A model generated the notes under the pieces. It saw only the letters and a program-made list of their open reading frames with translations, ran no database searches and had not been told where the DNA came from. Positions 32,637-42,624 of a stretch of 64,000 bases of DNA are shown here, one piece after another; the stretch's first letter is position 1, and every line of letters begins with the position of its first letter. Source of the stretch: Adiantum capillus-veneris (taxonomy: Eukaryota > Streptophyta > Polypodiopsida > Polypodiales > Pteridaceae); contig CM043944.1 in NCBI GenBank assembly GCA_014529385.2, forward strand, positions 81,898,384-81,962,383, written 5' to 3'. A program made the position numbers and the translations under genes.

Positions 32637-34262
32637 TCATGTATCTGAGGAGTTCATAAATTTTTTGACCATTTCTTGGCGCCTATTTTGCGCGTAAGGC
32701 AACTCCCTAGTCAAGAGGGACTGCGCTATGGCCTTTGGGTCAATTGAGCCAATGGAAGCATGTATCCCTATCTGGGCAAGCACTTTACCACGAAAGCCAG
32801 TGCCAAACGCTATGCATACAAGGGATCTACGCACTAGGAACACTTGATGCGCAGTTTGAGCAATGGTGCTCAAACACAAAAACTTGCTCAAAGCTTTTAA
32901 CGACCAAGTCATAAAATGGGCTTGGGGAGTAAATTCATTATGGATAATGGCCACATCGCTAAGGGGAAGTTGTCCTTGGTAATGCGCAAGGGAAGCTTGA
33001 GGTCCAAAGCCCGTCCGCTTGCCACCCGTCCGTGCAACAAAATCATCAACCTCCACGACATCCTGTCATAAACCGATGAAGGTTGAGAAAAAAGACAATG
33101 AAGGATAAAATAGTAACATGAAAATTAGGATACAGTTTACCTCCTGCTCCTTGTCTTCCTCCTCCCTGTTGCCATTTGCATCCAAGTCAATGCTCCCATG
33201 CACCACAGATACGAACTTTGGATCATCAGATGGGAGATTGCATAATGGCATAGGCATCCTAGCAGCCTCAACCTTGGCTTGAGTGGCTTGGAATTCTTCA
33301 TCAGCCACATGCAACTGCTCTGCTGCCAGGACCTCCGCACATACAACTGCAATAGTGTCAGCAACAGAGTCCCCATATGGCAAGAACTTGATTTCTAGGG
33401 CATCTGGCATATTGTCTAAGGGATATTTGGTGCTGTTGCATAGCACGCTCAAGCATTCATCCATGCGCAGGCCAAATGCTTTCTCCAAATCATGCAGAAA
33501 CACATACTCCTCCCAATCCACTACCACTGAGGAGAAGCGACTGATTTCTACCTCTGGGATAGCCACATCTGTCAGTGGTAGTGGCAATGGAGTGTCACTA
33601 GGGCCAGCCGCAACTATGGATTTCTCAACCACTTCCTCAAGACCCCTAGGGTATTCGAGCCGGAGTGCCTTTCCTTCCGCTGTAGGGTTCATGGGGATAA
33701 CCTGTTGCTCCTTGGTGTCCTTGATAAAGGACCCAACCTGAAGGTGTGGTAAGTGGAGCTCCTCCAAATCAGGTTCCTCGCTCACCAAGAAGATAAATGT
33801 TGCGAGCCGAGAAAGGTACTCCACCCCCAACTTGCGCTTCTTGAGTGCTGACACCCCTGGGGCTTGCTCGTCCAAGTAATGGCCTGCATCGGTTGCAATT
33901 TCTTGGAATCGTTGCAACCGCTTGGAGAATGGGCGATCACCTTTGTGTATATAGCGCAAAAGATCGCAAGGCACCCAGATCCCTGCATGTGGAGGGATAG
34001 ATACAGAATATTTTATGATGTGCTCCTCCATGAACGCAAAAATCTCGGCAAATGCATCCATGTGAAGGGCAACTGTGGCGTCAAGGTCAGGGAGACGAGT
34101 AAAAAAAGTGTGAAGGTCCAACTTCCCTTTGTATTTGGTGTCCTCGAGGAAGAGGATGAAGCGTGACAAAGGGGTGGATGTGGCTACAGATGCAGAGGCT
34201 GTGGAAGCATCCATGTCTAGCTTGGGGTGTAGATAGAGAGTGGAGGAGCTCAAGAGTTGCAA
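32637..34262 (-). CDS. gene B: intact two-exon gene of unknown function
   Basis: Exon 1 is 34,262-33,141 and exon 2 is 33,062-32,637. The 78-bp intron (GAG|GTAAAC ... TGACAG|GATG) keeps the frame, giving 515 residues without a stop. A later ATG at 34,214 (MDASTASAS) is an equally good start given the TATA box position. The protein is acidic and mostly helical. Landmarks are FILFLEDTKYKGKLDLHTFF, AGIWVPCDLLRYIHKGDRPF, a low-complexity Glu-rich stretch at the exon junction (REEEDKEQE), and a conserved C-terminal domain (ARTGGKR, LPLSDVAIIHNEFTPQAHF, GTGFRGKVLAQIGIHASIGS). I do not recognise it. The WVP segment faintly recalls KilA-N/APSES DNA-binding modules, but this is not strong enough to claim. 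A degenerate relative converges on gene T copy 1, so B is a recurring module partner. Confidence 0.75.
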
Positions 34263-34295
34263 AAGTGAAAATAGTGAATGAGTTAGGTGGCCCCC

Positions 34296-34303
34296 CTTTT
34301 ATA
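34296..34303 (-). promoter_or_regulatory. TATA box of gene B
   Basis: TATAAAAG on the minus strand, preceded by ACGGGTCCGT and followed by GGGGGGCC. It lies 34 bp before the first ATG and about 82 bp before the second (34,214), which favours the second ATG as the true start. Confidence 0.55.
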
Positions 34304-34645
34304 ACGGACCCGTTTTTTTAAGACATAAAAAAAAGGCACTTTCACCAAAAAATGATTTCTCATCTCAATGCAAAAAATTATATTCAAAGGCATGATTTGC
34401 CGAAGCAAATCATGTTGATTACATCGGGGATCAGTTTGAAAATTGCAAGAGTTACAAAGTTATAAGATCGATAGCATAGTTCCATCCATCCCCCTGTCCT
34501 CCTCGACCTTCAATTTGTCTTCCATTCTCTTCCCAATCTGCGGACATTCATTACAATAAGCATCCAATGATCGACAAACCATGATGTATTGAAAATGTGG
34601 TGGAAGGATTCTCACCTTGTGACCTTGTAAACGAAATTGTGCTTG

Positions 34646-35779
34646 TTAAAGGGCCTCAAAACCCATAATAACCAAATGTTCTCGAACATTACTGAGAGTC
34701 CAATGCTTGTTCACTTGGACTACCTCCAAAGCATGGTTGGGCATCTTCACTGCAATGTCAAAGTTTGCAATAGTGCTGTCTACACTCTGTAAGGGAGTCC
34801 ACACTCCAAGCTTGCACATCCAATGATCATAGTGAAATCGTATGTACAAGGAGGTGCGGGATTTCAAATAGCGCATTCCAATACCTGAAGCTCCAACCTT
34901 ACAACGGTACTGGTCCCCGTTGTGCATGCCCTCCACAAAACCCCAGTCCTCTTCTAAAAGCCTTCCTAATTCCTCGTAATGCGCATCTTTACATACAAGC
35001 ATTGTGGTAGTCTCAACAAATCCAAACTCTTTAAAAATGTGCATAAAACAATGAATAGGCAAACACCAACTCAAGCCCACAGATCGAGAAGCTTTAGAGT
35101 ATTTCAAAGAGTTTTGGACATCCATTATCATCTTTTGCTTGAAAGATGCTACTGACCACAAATCTGGCACCGGCCACTCCATACTTAATAAGGAAGTTAC
35201 TTTGATGGGTTCAAGTGTTCCAAACGCTTGTGTAGAAGTAGGGACAATATAGGAGTGAGAATAGAAGAAAATCCTTCTTTGAACCAGTTTGGTTGGGCAA
35301 AGATGTGGGAACATTATTGCTCCAATATCCGTATGTATAGCATTGAATGTGCCGGAGAGACTATGTAGTGGCTGCTCCTCCACCAACGTGGATGGAAATA
35401 TGACTATAAATGCATGACAAATCTTAAGTATGAATCCATAATAACATTACACTGTGATTTCACACCTAGATTTGTATTCTCAAAACATGTACTTACAATG
35501 TGTTGGAAATCGAGGTGGTTGTTGCAAATGCATGGTTGACATTGAGAAAACATGTTGCACAATGGCTACGGTCCCCGTGTCTTTGCGGTTCTTGAAGCCA
35601 AGGAGCTTTCCTTTCCAATGAAGATCCAAGTTTGCACGATTCCGCACACGATGAGGGCCAATAGCAAATGGTTGCCTGTATACCCAAGCACCTTTGGTGA
35701 ACTCTTATGGCACCCACTCATCATCTACACCTCTAGTGTTGTGGCATGCAAGTGCTGTGACCTCATCCTTTGGCCGCCT
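34646..35779 (-). pseudogene. gene A: two-exon gene of unknown function, 5' end decayed
   Basis: Exon 1 ends at 35,497 with a donor CATT|GTAAGT. A 93-bp intron ends in TTTATAG, and exon 2 runs 35,403-34,646. The join keeps the frame (PTH-F-IFPSTLVEEQP). Exon 1 is readable from about 35,779 and includes VDDEWVP, a TAA in a likely Gln position (35,705-35,707), then KGAWVYRQPFAIGPHRVRNR and DLHWKGKLLGFKNRKDTGT. Exon 2 gives about 250 residues, including FVETTTMLVCKDAHYEELGR and YLKSRTSLYIRFHYDHW. No start codon is visible and no domain is recognised. It lies head-to-tail upstream of gene B on the same strand. Confidence 0.55.
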
Positions 35780-36360
35780 TTACGAAGTAGAGTTGGCCAT
35801 GGTTGAGCAAAGAAAACTAGGAGGAGGAGAAGGACCTTGCTTGTTACTACAATGTAGGTGGGATAAAGTGATATGAGAAGGTGGTTAACCCTTGTGGCAA
35901 TGGGAGGAGAAGGTGGATAACCCTTGCTTGGTGTGGCAACGGAAGGTGGTAGGGGAGGAGAGAGGAGCTTCCTTGCTGTAGCAATGGAGATGGCGTAGAG
36001 AGAGAGAGAGAGTGTTGGAGTAGAGGATGAGTGTGATGGTTGTAACCAAGGAGGGGTTGGAAAAGGGGTTCTAGAGAGAGAAAATCACTTTTTGCCTAAG
36101 AACTACTTTTGGGGGAGCTCTGGATAGCAAAAAAAGTTTTTTCAAAAGTTTTTTTTTTAAAATTGAATTTTAGGGTTTTTGGGTGCACCTTAATCCCAAA
36201 GGGCCCCTAGAGGGTTCATATTTTTCCTAATGCTTCATCTAAAAACATTTCATATATCTTGTAGTATTGCTTCTATGAAAAAAAAACAGTCGAAAAACCG
36301 CCCGGGTGCCCTAATTTTTCTTATAGGACGACATAATATTTTAATCTATATATATTTCTT
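35780..36360. other. spacer between gene A and the foldback cluster
   Basis: It contains GAGGAGAAGG- and TGGCAATGG-type words repeated with drift (35,820-35,990), a short AG run at about 35,998-36,012 and T-rich sequence. No gene is seen. Confidence 0.4.
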
Positions 36361-36367
36361 CTATATG

Positions 36368-36446
36368 GTGTCGTGTCGCCTCTATGCAAAAAGAGTACCC
36401 GGATAGTCGTTCGAGTCCACTATTTTTGCATAGGAACAACATGAAG
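36368..36446. repeat. short foldback repeat, right of module copy 2
   Basis: GTCGCCTCTATGCAAAAAGAGTACCCGGATAGTC is followed by GTCCACTATTTTTGCATAGGAACAACAT. It is closely similar, in the same orientation, to the repeat at 26,813, including the central AGAGTACCCG word. Confidence 0.75.
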
Positions 36447-36632
36447 ATGATTTTTTTTAATAAAAAAATTCTTATCTAAAATACATACCATTGTGCTTCC
36501 TTAGGAACATATTGAGACCTTAAGCGTTAAAATCCAACTCTTTGGCTTTAAAATCAAGTCAAAATTACTCTCCAAATGCCAAGGGTTGATCAAAAGCAAT
36601 TATATACGATCGGTGAGCTATAAATAGTATGC

Positions 36633-36735
36633 CAATCTCGGGACATGTGCCCAACGGTCACATACATGCCCAACTCTCGGGGCACATGCCTAACGGTCAC
36701 ATACATGCAGAACGGTCATATCCAAGCATCAAAAA
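36633..36735. repeat. tandem repeat CACATGCCyAACGGTCACATACATGC
   Basis: Two full units and one partial unit of about 40 bp (TCTCGGG, ACATGC, AACGGTCACATACATGC), with weaker copies up to about 36,770. Non-coding. Confidence 0.75.
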
Positions 36736-37083
36736 ACATGTAACTGCATGCAAAACAATCATATTTAAGCACCAAAAAAGTGTAAATTTAATTAAACCTA
36801 GATATTTATGTACCACTATATATAGAGGTACTTGCACTCAAACTAGTTTTGTGTAAATTTCTTTTCATTAGCTCCACCCATTCATTCGCGAAGGCGATTC
36901 AAGGTGTCGGGACTCTAAAGGAAGTGGATTTTAACCAAACCCCCTCTTTTAATCCAAAACTCTTAATTCTTCTAATACTGAGGTAATATCTCATAATGTC
37001 ATTGGTTTTTTATTTTATTTTGTCAAATGGTTTCTATGTGTTGTGTTGTCTACCATGTGATACTTATTGGTCTACCATGTTGT

Positions 37084-37155
37084 GTTGTCCCTCTACAAAA
37101 ACAGTTTACCTGGATAGAGGTCCGACTACACAATTTTTGCATAGAGACGACATAA
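37084..37155. repeat. short foldback repeat, copy 3
   Basis: TTGTCCCTCTACAAAAACAG ... CTACACAATTTTTGCATAGAGACGACA. Same family as the repeats at 26.8 and 36.4 kb. Confidence 0.7.
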
Positions 37156-37246
37156 ACGTAATATTTGAGTGTGTACTTTGGCATGATAGACCGACCTTAA
37201 TTATTTGAACCAACAAACTACTTTTAGTAATATTTTCTTAAATTTG

Positions 37247-37315
37247 TCGTCCTTGTGCAAAACAATGTAGCCATACACCTATCCGACTACACTATTGTCG
37301 CACAAGGACGACACA
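37247..37315. repeat. short foldback repeat, copy 4
   Basis: GTCGTCCTTGTGCAAAACAATG ... CTACACTATTGTCGCACAAGGACGACACAAC. The arms are nearly perfect (GTCGTCCTTGTGC/GCACAAGGACGAC). Confidence 0.8.
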
Positions 37316-37435
37316 ACCATTGGTATGTGTGTGGTGTGATTGCTTTTCAAGATATGTGATATAGTGTTTGTACATCGCTAGGTAATTTACATAATATATC
37401 CAACAAACTAGTTTTAGTTTACATTTTTTGGTGAT

Positions 37436-37500
37436 CTCGTCCTTGTACGAAAATAGTATAGCCGGACTACACTGTTTTTGCACAGGGACGACACAACCAT
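37436..37500. repeat. short foldback repeat, copy 5
   Basis: CTCGTCCTTGTACGAAAATAG ... CTACACTGTTTTTGCACAGGGACGACACAACC. It lies about 160 bp upstream of H3-like gene 2. Confidence 0.75.
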
Positions 37501-37656
37501 TGATGTGTATGGAGAGTGTCTCCTTTTGAGCTAATAAAGATAAGTGATATATTGTGGGATGAAATCAAGGTATATCTTTGTATTTTTTTGTTAGAAACAC
37601 TATAATAACTTTTTTTAAATGTGTTTTTATATTTTTCTCCTTCAAGGTCTATAGAT

Positions 37657-38448
37657 ATGGCAAGGACCAAGCAAACTGCAAGGAAAGTTTCTAGAGAAAA
37701 TGTCAAGCTAGGAGATGTGAAAAGAACACCAGCTGATAGTAAACCAGTAGACATAGGTCAAAGCTCACAAGGAGATAAGGGAGCTGCATTTCCCAAGCAA
37801 CATGCCAAAACGGGGGTTGATAGAAACCTCCCAGCTGTAAAGAGAAGGAGATTCTCTTAGAAAGTTAGATGCTTAAGAGAGATAAGGAAAGCATAGAAGG
37901 CTCTTGCACTTGCAGTGCCAAGGCTTCCTTTTCAAAGGCTCTGTAGGCAAATAGTAGAGAAGTTTAAGATTGACATGAGATGGACAAGAGGTGCTTTGTC
38001 ATGCATACATGAAGCTGCTGAAGACTTTTTAATTGAGCTCTTCCAAGATGCATACATATGTGCAGCCCATTCTCATAGGGTAACAATTATGGACACATAT
38101 ATGATTATCTTGAGGAGATTAAGATACAGATTCAACAAAATTCTTGTGCCAATACCTCTACAAGATGAGAAGACCTTCAATATTTTCAACATACCCCCAT
38201 CAAGAAAAGGAAAATAGCCTGAAGTGGTGATTGAGGAGATCACAGAGGAGGATGTTCAGGATCCCAAAGTTGACAGGGAGGAGCTGGAAACAAAGGAACT
38301 TTGGGAGATTGAAGCTCAACTCCCTTCAATGCTGAGAGCTGTCAATCCCACATGCTTCTTGGTGGCTGATTTCTTAGAGGGTGACCTTCTTCGAAGAACA
38401 GATTATATCACCCTAGATGCTGAGTCTCTTAATATCCTTAACGACTAG
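37657..38448 (+). pseudogene. histone H3-like gene 2 with C-terminal extension (decayed)
   Basis: The frame opens with MARTKQTARK, identical to the first nine residues of the mature H3 tail, and then diverges (VSRENVKLGDV). After a tail of about 80 residues the histone fold follows in the same frame: LREIRKA-stop-KALALAVPRLPFQRL, FKIDMRWTRGAL, HEAAEDFLIELFQDA and HSHRVTIM. The loop between alpha1 and alpha2 has canonical H3 length; RWT and EAAED resemble CENH3. A TAG at 38,215 is followed in frame by an acidic C-terminal extension of about 77 residues that ordinary H3 lacks. Three stops interrupt the frame (37,858, 37,894, 38,215), all TAG; the one at 37,894 occupies the place of the Gln in RRYQK. 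It is divergent from H3-like gene 1 and clearly not a recent copy of it. It may be a module gene, a decayed CENH3 or an H3 retrocopy. Confidence 0.78.
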
Positions 38449-38573
38449 CAGAGAGAGATCAATGACTGTAATATTATTCCACCCTTGAGGTTAGCCTAAC
38501 CATCAACATTCTATATGGCTCTTTGAAGATTGTTCATAACTAATAAGTGTTCTTTGAATTTCTTTGTATATAA

Positions 38574-39260
38574 ATGATGCATGACTATCAGCTAGATGTC
38601 CAACAGAAAGTGGACATGGTTGACCCAACCATCTCTCACTATTTGAGATCTGATTTTGCCATAAGGAACTGGCTAGCCAATATAGATTTTGAGACTTGTG
38701 AACTCCTTCTTTGCCCCTACCATGAGAGGTATGTTCTATTCTAATCCTATGTTATCTTTTCATTTTCTCCTTTGAGGCCTTGCCATAACCCTCACTGGAG
38801 TTGTCTTGTAGCAACTCCTCACTAGAGTCTTACAGAAATTGATATCATTGATAAAAAATGTTTCATATTGAACTCTCTTTAGGGCTATCATGGAATGGCT
38901 AGGTTGTAAGTGTAACTATCCAATACTTTAGTTAGTGCTCCCACTTTCAGTTATTTTGTAACAATGATTTGGATCTTTCTAAATATGGCTGCCTCAAGGC
39001 TGGTAGAGGCAATTGAGCAATGTCCGCCTATTACAAAGGTCATGGATGACATGAAAATCTTAAATGTGAAGTTAGATTGATCTTCAAATTGTAAGTAGAT
39101 TGAGCTTCATATTGTGTATTTAGTTTTTCTATTTTGTTTGTGTAGCCACTTTTGTAGGAGGAGTCTTTCTCATGTGGATGGAGTGTGATAACAAATGCCA
39201 AGCTAGTGATTGATTACACCTATTGCAATTCAAAAAAGACTACTAGGGTAGACTTTGACC
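38574..39260 (+). pseudogene. exons of an unidentified gene downstream of H3-like gene 2
   Basis: A first exon-like frame (38,574-38,728) encodes DYQLDVQQKVDMVDPTISHY and NWLANIDFETCELLLCPYHER and ends at a good donor (AGAG|GTATGT). Further coding-like pieces follow: AIMEWLGCK near 38,880, MAASRLVEAIEQCPPITKVM near 38,985 and EESFSCGWSVITNAKLVID near 39,155. I cannot join them into one frame with certainty, nor recognise a domain. A TATATAAA-like stretch just before 38,574 could be a promoter. Confidence 0.4.
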
Positions 39261-39810
39261 ATACAGAGGAAGCTAGCACAAGAAAGAGTCCTAAAACTCT
39301 CTGTCATAATAACTAATACCTAATTCTCCTAAATTATTTTCTCATGTTAACCTTATCATTTAATATGGTGAAGTACCAGGGGAATCTAATTCTCAATGAT
39401 TTTCTCATGTTAAATTGATCATTTAATATGGGGAAGTACCAGGGGAGAAAAAGCTACAATAGTGGTTAAGCTAGCAGACCATCCACGGTAGGGATCCACA
39501 AGAGGGAAAATAGGGATCCAAAGGGGGGGCCATATGCAAAAGAGCAATGTGTGACAATGGGCTTTAAAGACCCTAAGGTTCAGCCCTTTAATTAAGACTT
39601 CCAAAATGCTAAGGTTCCAAAATTCAAAGGTTGTGTCCAAAGGTCAAACACCAAGGACATTGGATGCTTTGTGTGTGTAACAAAAAGTCTTCAAAACTCC
39701 TAAAAAGTAGGGGGCGAGCCTTGCAAGTAGGGGATGACATAGAAACACACACACACACACACACACACAAGCTCCCTTACACAAAGGGCATAATGGATAC
39801 ATGTCAGCTT
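39261..39810. other. spacer before the 3-kb tandem units
   Basis: No gene is seen. A duplicated ATTTTCTCATGTTAA...ATTTAATATGG(T/G)GAAGTACCAGGGG block occurs at about 39,340 and 39,405. A (CA)n microsatellite lies at 39,746-39,769. Confidence 0.4.
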
Positions 39811-39839
39811 GGCGAGCCTATGCAATTGGCCTAGGGAGC

Positions 39840-40117
39840 TGGAAAGGGGAGAGGAGAGAAGAAGTACACAGACACTGGGTGCAATCTCCCCCCGTGCAAG
39901 AGTCACCATTTCCCTCTTGCACGTATTTGATTTATAGATTCTTGAATGGTCAAAGTGAGTACAAACTGGCGGGCGGTCATAAATGGCCAAAGCTCATAAA
40001 AGAGCACTTGAATAATAAAATGTATATGATAAACATATCCATTCGCATAGGCCAAGCTGGGTCTAGCCTTTTCCACCCGTCAGCTGCAATAAATAATAAA
40101 ATATCAATTCTATAACA
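39840..40117 (-). repeat. LTR fragment (minus orientation) with adjacent polypurine tract
   Basis: On the minus strand the block begins TGTTATAGAATTGATATTTT, preceded directly by CGGAGAGGTA (polypurine-like) and by a frame that reads QLRTVAFQRRG, a layout typical of the end of chromovirus pol. It is shared with 42.9-43.19 and 48.16-48.44 kb. Only the first ~280 bp of the LTR are alike. Confidence 0.6.
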
Positions 40118-40534
40118 TACCTCTCCGTTGGAAAGCAACTGTCCTCAGTTGCGAAGATAAAAATCTGCAAACAATACTTGTCAAAAACAATGATTAGAAA
40201 TCTGTGTCAACGAGTAAAAAAATTCATAAAGTTAGACAATGTTGCTTATGCCTGTCGTCATCCACATACTACCTATTCTAGTGTCCCATACCACTAGAAT
40301 AAGCAGTATATGTCATACCCTGATGAATCAGGATATCATTGGTCACACTCATTATTAATCTCATAATGTCAAGTCTCATCACATAAATACTGCTAAATAA
40401 TCACCAGATAACAAATCCCAATCCAATTCCAATTCCACAATATAAGTCCAAATCCAAATCACTTTCATTATGTACCCGGGTAACAAAATCATACCAGTTA
40501 CAGTGGTGGCCAGCCACTGCAGCATGATTTTGTT

Positions 40535-40745
40535 ATTGGTGTTGCCTATATCAGCGAATCTACACCAATAAGACGTGTTGCCTAAATCGACGAATCTGCA
40601 CTAATGCTGCCTAAATCGGCGAATCTGCATTTGACATAAGTTCAAAAAGCATGAATCTGTAGTTTGTTGTTGTGTTGCCTAAATCGACGAATCTGCACTA
40701 GATGAGCATTGACACTCTGCCTAAATCGGCGGATCTGTGTGCTTG
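40535..40745. repeat. cluster of CCTAAATCGGCGAATCTGCA words
   Basis: Five copies at irregular spacing with one to three mismatches each. The same cluster is in unit 2 at about 43,608-43,807. Confidence 0.85.
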
Positions 40746-42155
40746 TGACCAATGGATTAGAGAAGGCATAAAGGAGAAAATAAAAATAGTTACTATGTTG
40801 ACATCGCAGTGCAATATATCAAGGCACTTACAAATTTTTGTGCATTATCCCAAAACACCGTGGCTCACATGAGTAGCTGTAGGGCTTATTGACAAATCAT
40901 CAAAAAGTACTCGTAGTACAATTAGAAGCCATGATTGAAGCATTTGATGGAGTATTCAGTGGGCAGATAATGTAGAGAAATGAAATTTAAAATAAAAAGT
41001 GACGTATCTTAGATTCCATTTTATAAGTATTAGTGATGACATAAGAGATGTTGGGTTGCCTAATGTATAAAAGATTGTCGGTAAAGCAATTATGAAAAGG
41101 GGAGTGAGGTTAATGTACATACCTTGAGGGTACACTGCATCAAAATTATATGAGGCAGTGTGTTTGTGGAGAGAGATATGACCGTAACTTGCATCTGAGG
41201 CGTGTCAAACAGATTTGTAGAAGCTAAGGAGAACTGTGACTATCAAACTTGCACCATAGTATAATTAACAATTCCAAAATATACTATGGTGTTAGTAATT
41301 TGAAAGAAAATAATAGACTATGTTGTTTGTTGAGAATTTGATTCAAGATTAGTGTGCGATCACATATTAAGAACATACAGTGTTAGCACTATGATTTAAC
41401 AATCGCAAAATAAATTAAATGAAGCTCGAACACAAATTAAAAGTTAGCCATAGCCCTGCGAAAATGGAAATGTGAGAAAATGTTGCAGTCCTAACGAAAT
41501 AGCACATATAGAGAAAAACCACGAACAAGGCAGAAAAACAAAATGTAGGTAAGGAGATCTAATTGGATTTTATAGTGCAATGTGGGAGATAAAATTACAT
41601 TGAGGACTGACAGACTTCTACAATGATTAACCGTGACTGATTGGACAAACAACCCAAAAGTAATTTTATATTGAACTGCCTTTGCCTAGAAGCCTTTATT
41701 TATGACAAATTATTTGTTAGGTAGAGCTAGAATTAGGGATGAGAATATAATAGCTTTTTGGTGCGTCAAGGAAATGCCTTACAAAACCATCTACTTAAGC
41801 CTCTGGATATTAACTGGGAGGAGGTAGGATGGGAGTTGGTATCTTATACAAGTTGCCTAAACCTGACAAGACAATGCGTACACAGTCGGTGAGCGCAGAC
41901 TGCAGTAGTTATAATCACATATTTCGACATAAATAATAAATCATTACATAATTAAGATCATTGAAATCATAGGAGAAAGGGATCAACGTTCTCCTCGGTA
42001 GGTATAGCAATCATGGATGATGAGGGTTCCGTAAAGACTGCTTCATCATTGCCATAAATGGAGAAAGAGGTATCCAGGAACCTACTCCATGCATCATCAA
42101 AGCCCATGCCCCCACGACGTGCATCGGCACTACAAGAAAAGCAAACTCCTCAATT

Positions 42156-42159
<4 letters not shown>

Positions 42160-42187
<28 letters not shown>
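42160..42187. repeat. (GT)n microsatellite in unit 1
   Basis: About 26 bases of GT; the equivalent in unit 2 is at about 45,223-45,248. Confidence 0.95.
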
Positions 42188-42525
42188 GTTGGGCGCTAGC
42201 ATGTGTCACCTAAAGTCAATGTGGGCAGCTCATGGTTGCAGGGATTTCGACATCAACTATATGACGAGGTCATGAACATATACAACAAGATGAAAGTAAA
42301 GTTTGTAATATTTTATGTTGCATTTGAGTCTTGGGACAAAAGACCTTAAATTCTCGGAGCTGCAAAAACCTTGGTGAAGCTTCCTGCACTCAAGTGATTC
42401 AACATGACACGCGCACGTCACATTATTGAAGCCCTAACGAGGCTCGTAGCAAACTGCATGTGTACCGCTTCAGACAGTCAGTCAAGGATGAACTGCTGCA
42501 ACAAAGAGGCCTTCCATTTGACTGT

Positions 42526-42526
<1 letters not shown>

Positions 42527-42622
<96 letters not shown>
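42527..42622. repeat. long (AG)n microsatellite in unit 1
   Basis: About 96 bases of GA. The unit 2 counterpart (45,600-45,634) has only about 35 and is preceded by the variant ACAAGAGGAAG. This tract accounts for most of the length difference between the units. Confidence 0.95.

Positions 42623-42624
<2 letters not shown>

Noticed and set aside
33066-34262. KilA-N/APSES domain in gene B
   Set aside because: Only a short WVP-containing stretch is suggestive; the rest of the domain cannot be traced.
30679-38448. Alternative genetic code with TAG read as Gln
   Set aside because: The intact glyoxalase-like gene ends in TAG, stops in other decayed genes also include TAA and TGA, and CHG deamination explains the pattern more simply.
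27426-39260. Endogenous giant-virus fragment (such viruses can carry histones)
   Set aside because: Genes here are spliced, no viral core gene (capsid, packaging ATPase, DNA polymerase B) is seen, and the neighbours are transposon-like.
40535-40745. CRISPR-like direct repeats (TGCCTAAATCGGCGAATCTGCA)
   Set aside because: Irregular spacing, mismatched copies and a plant nuclear context.
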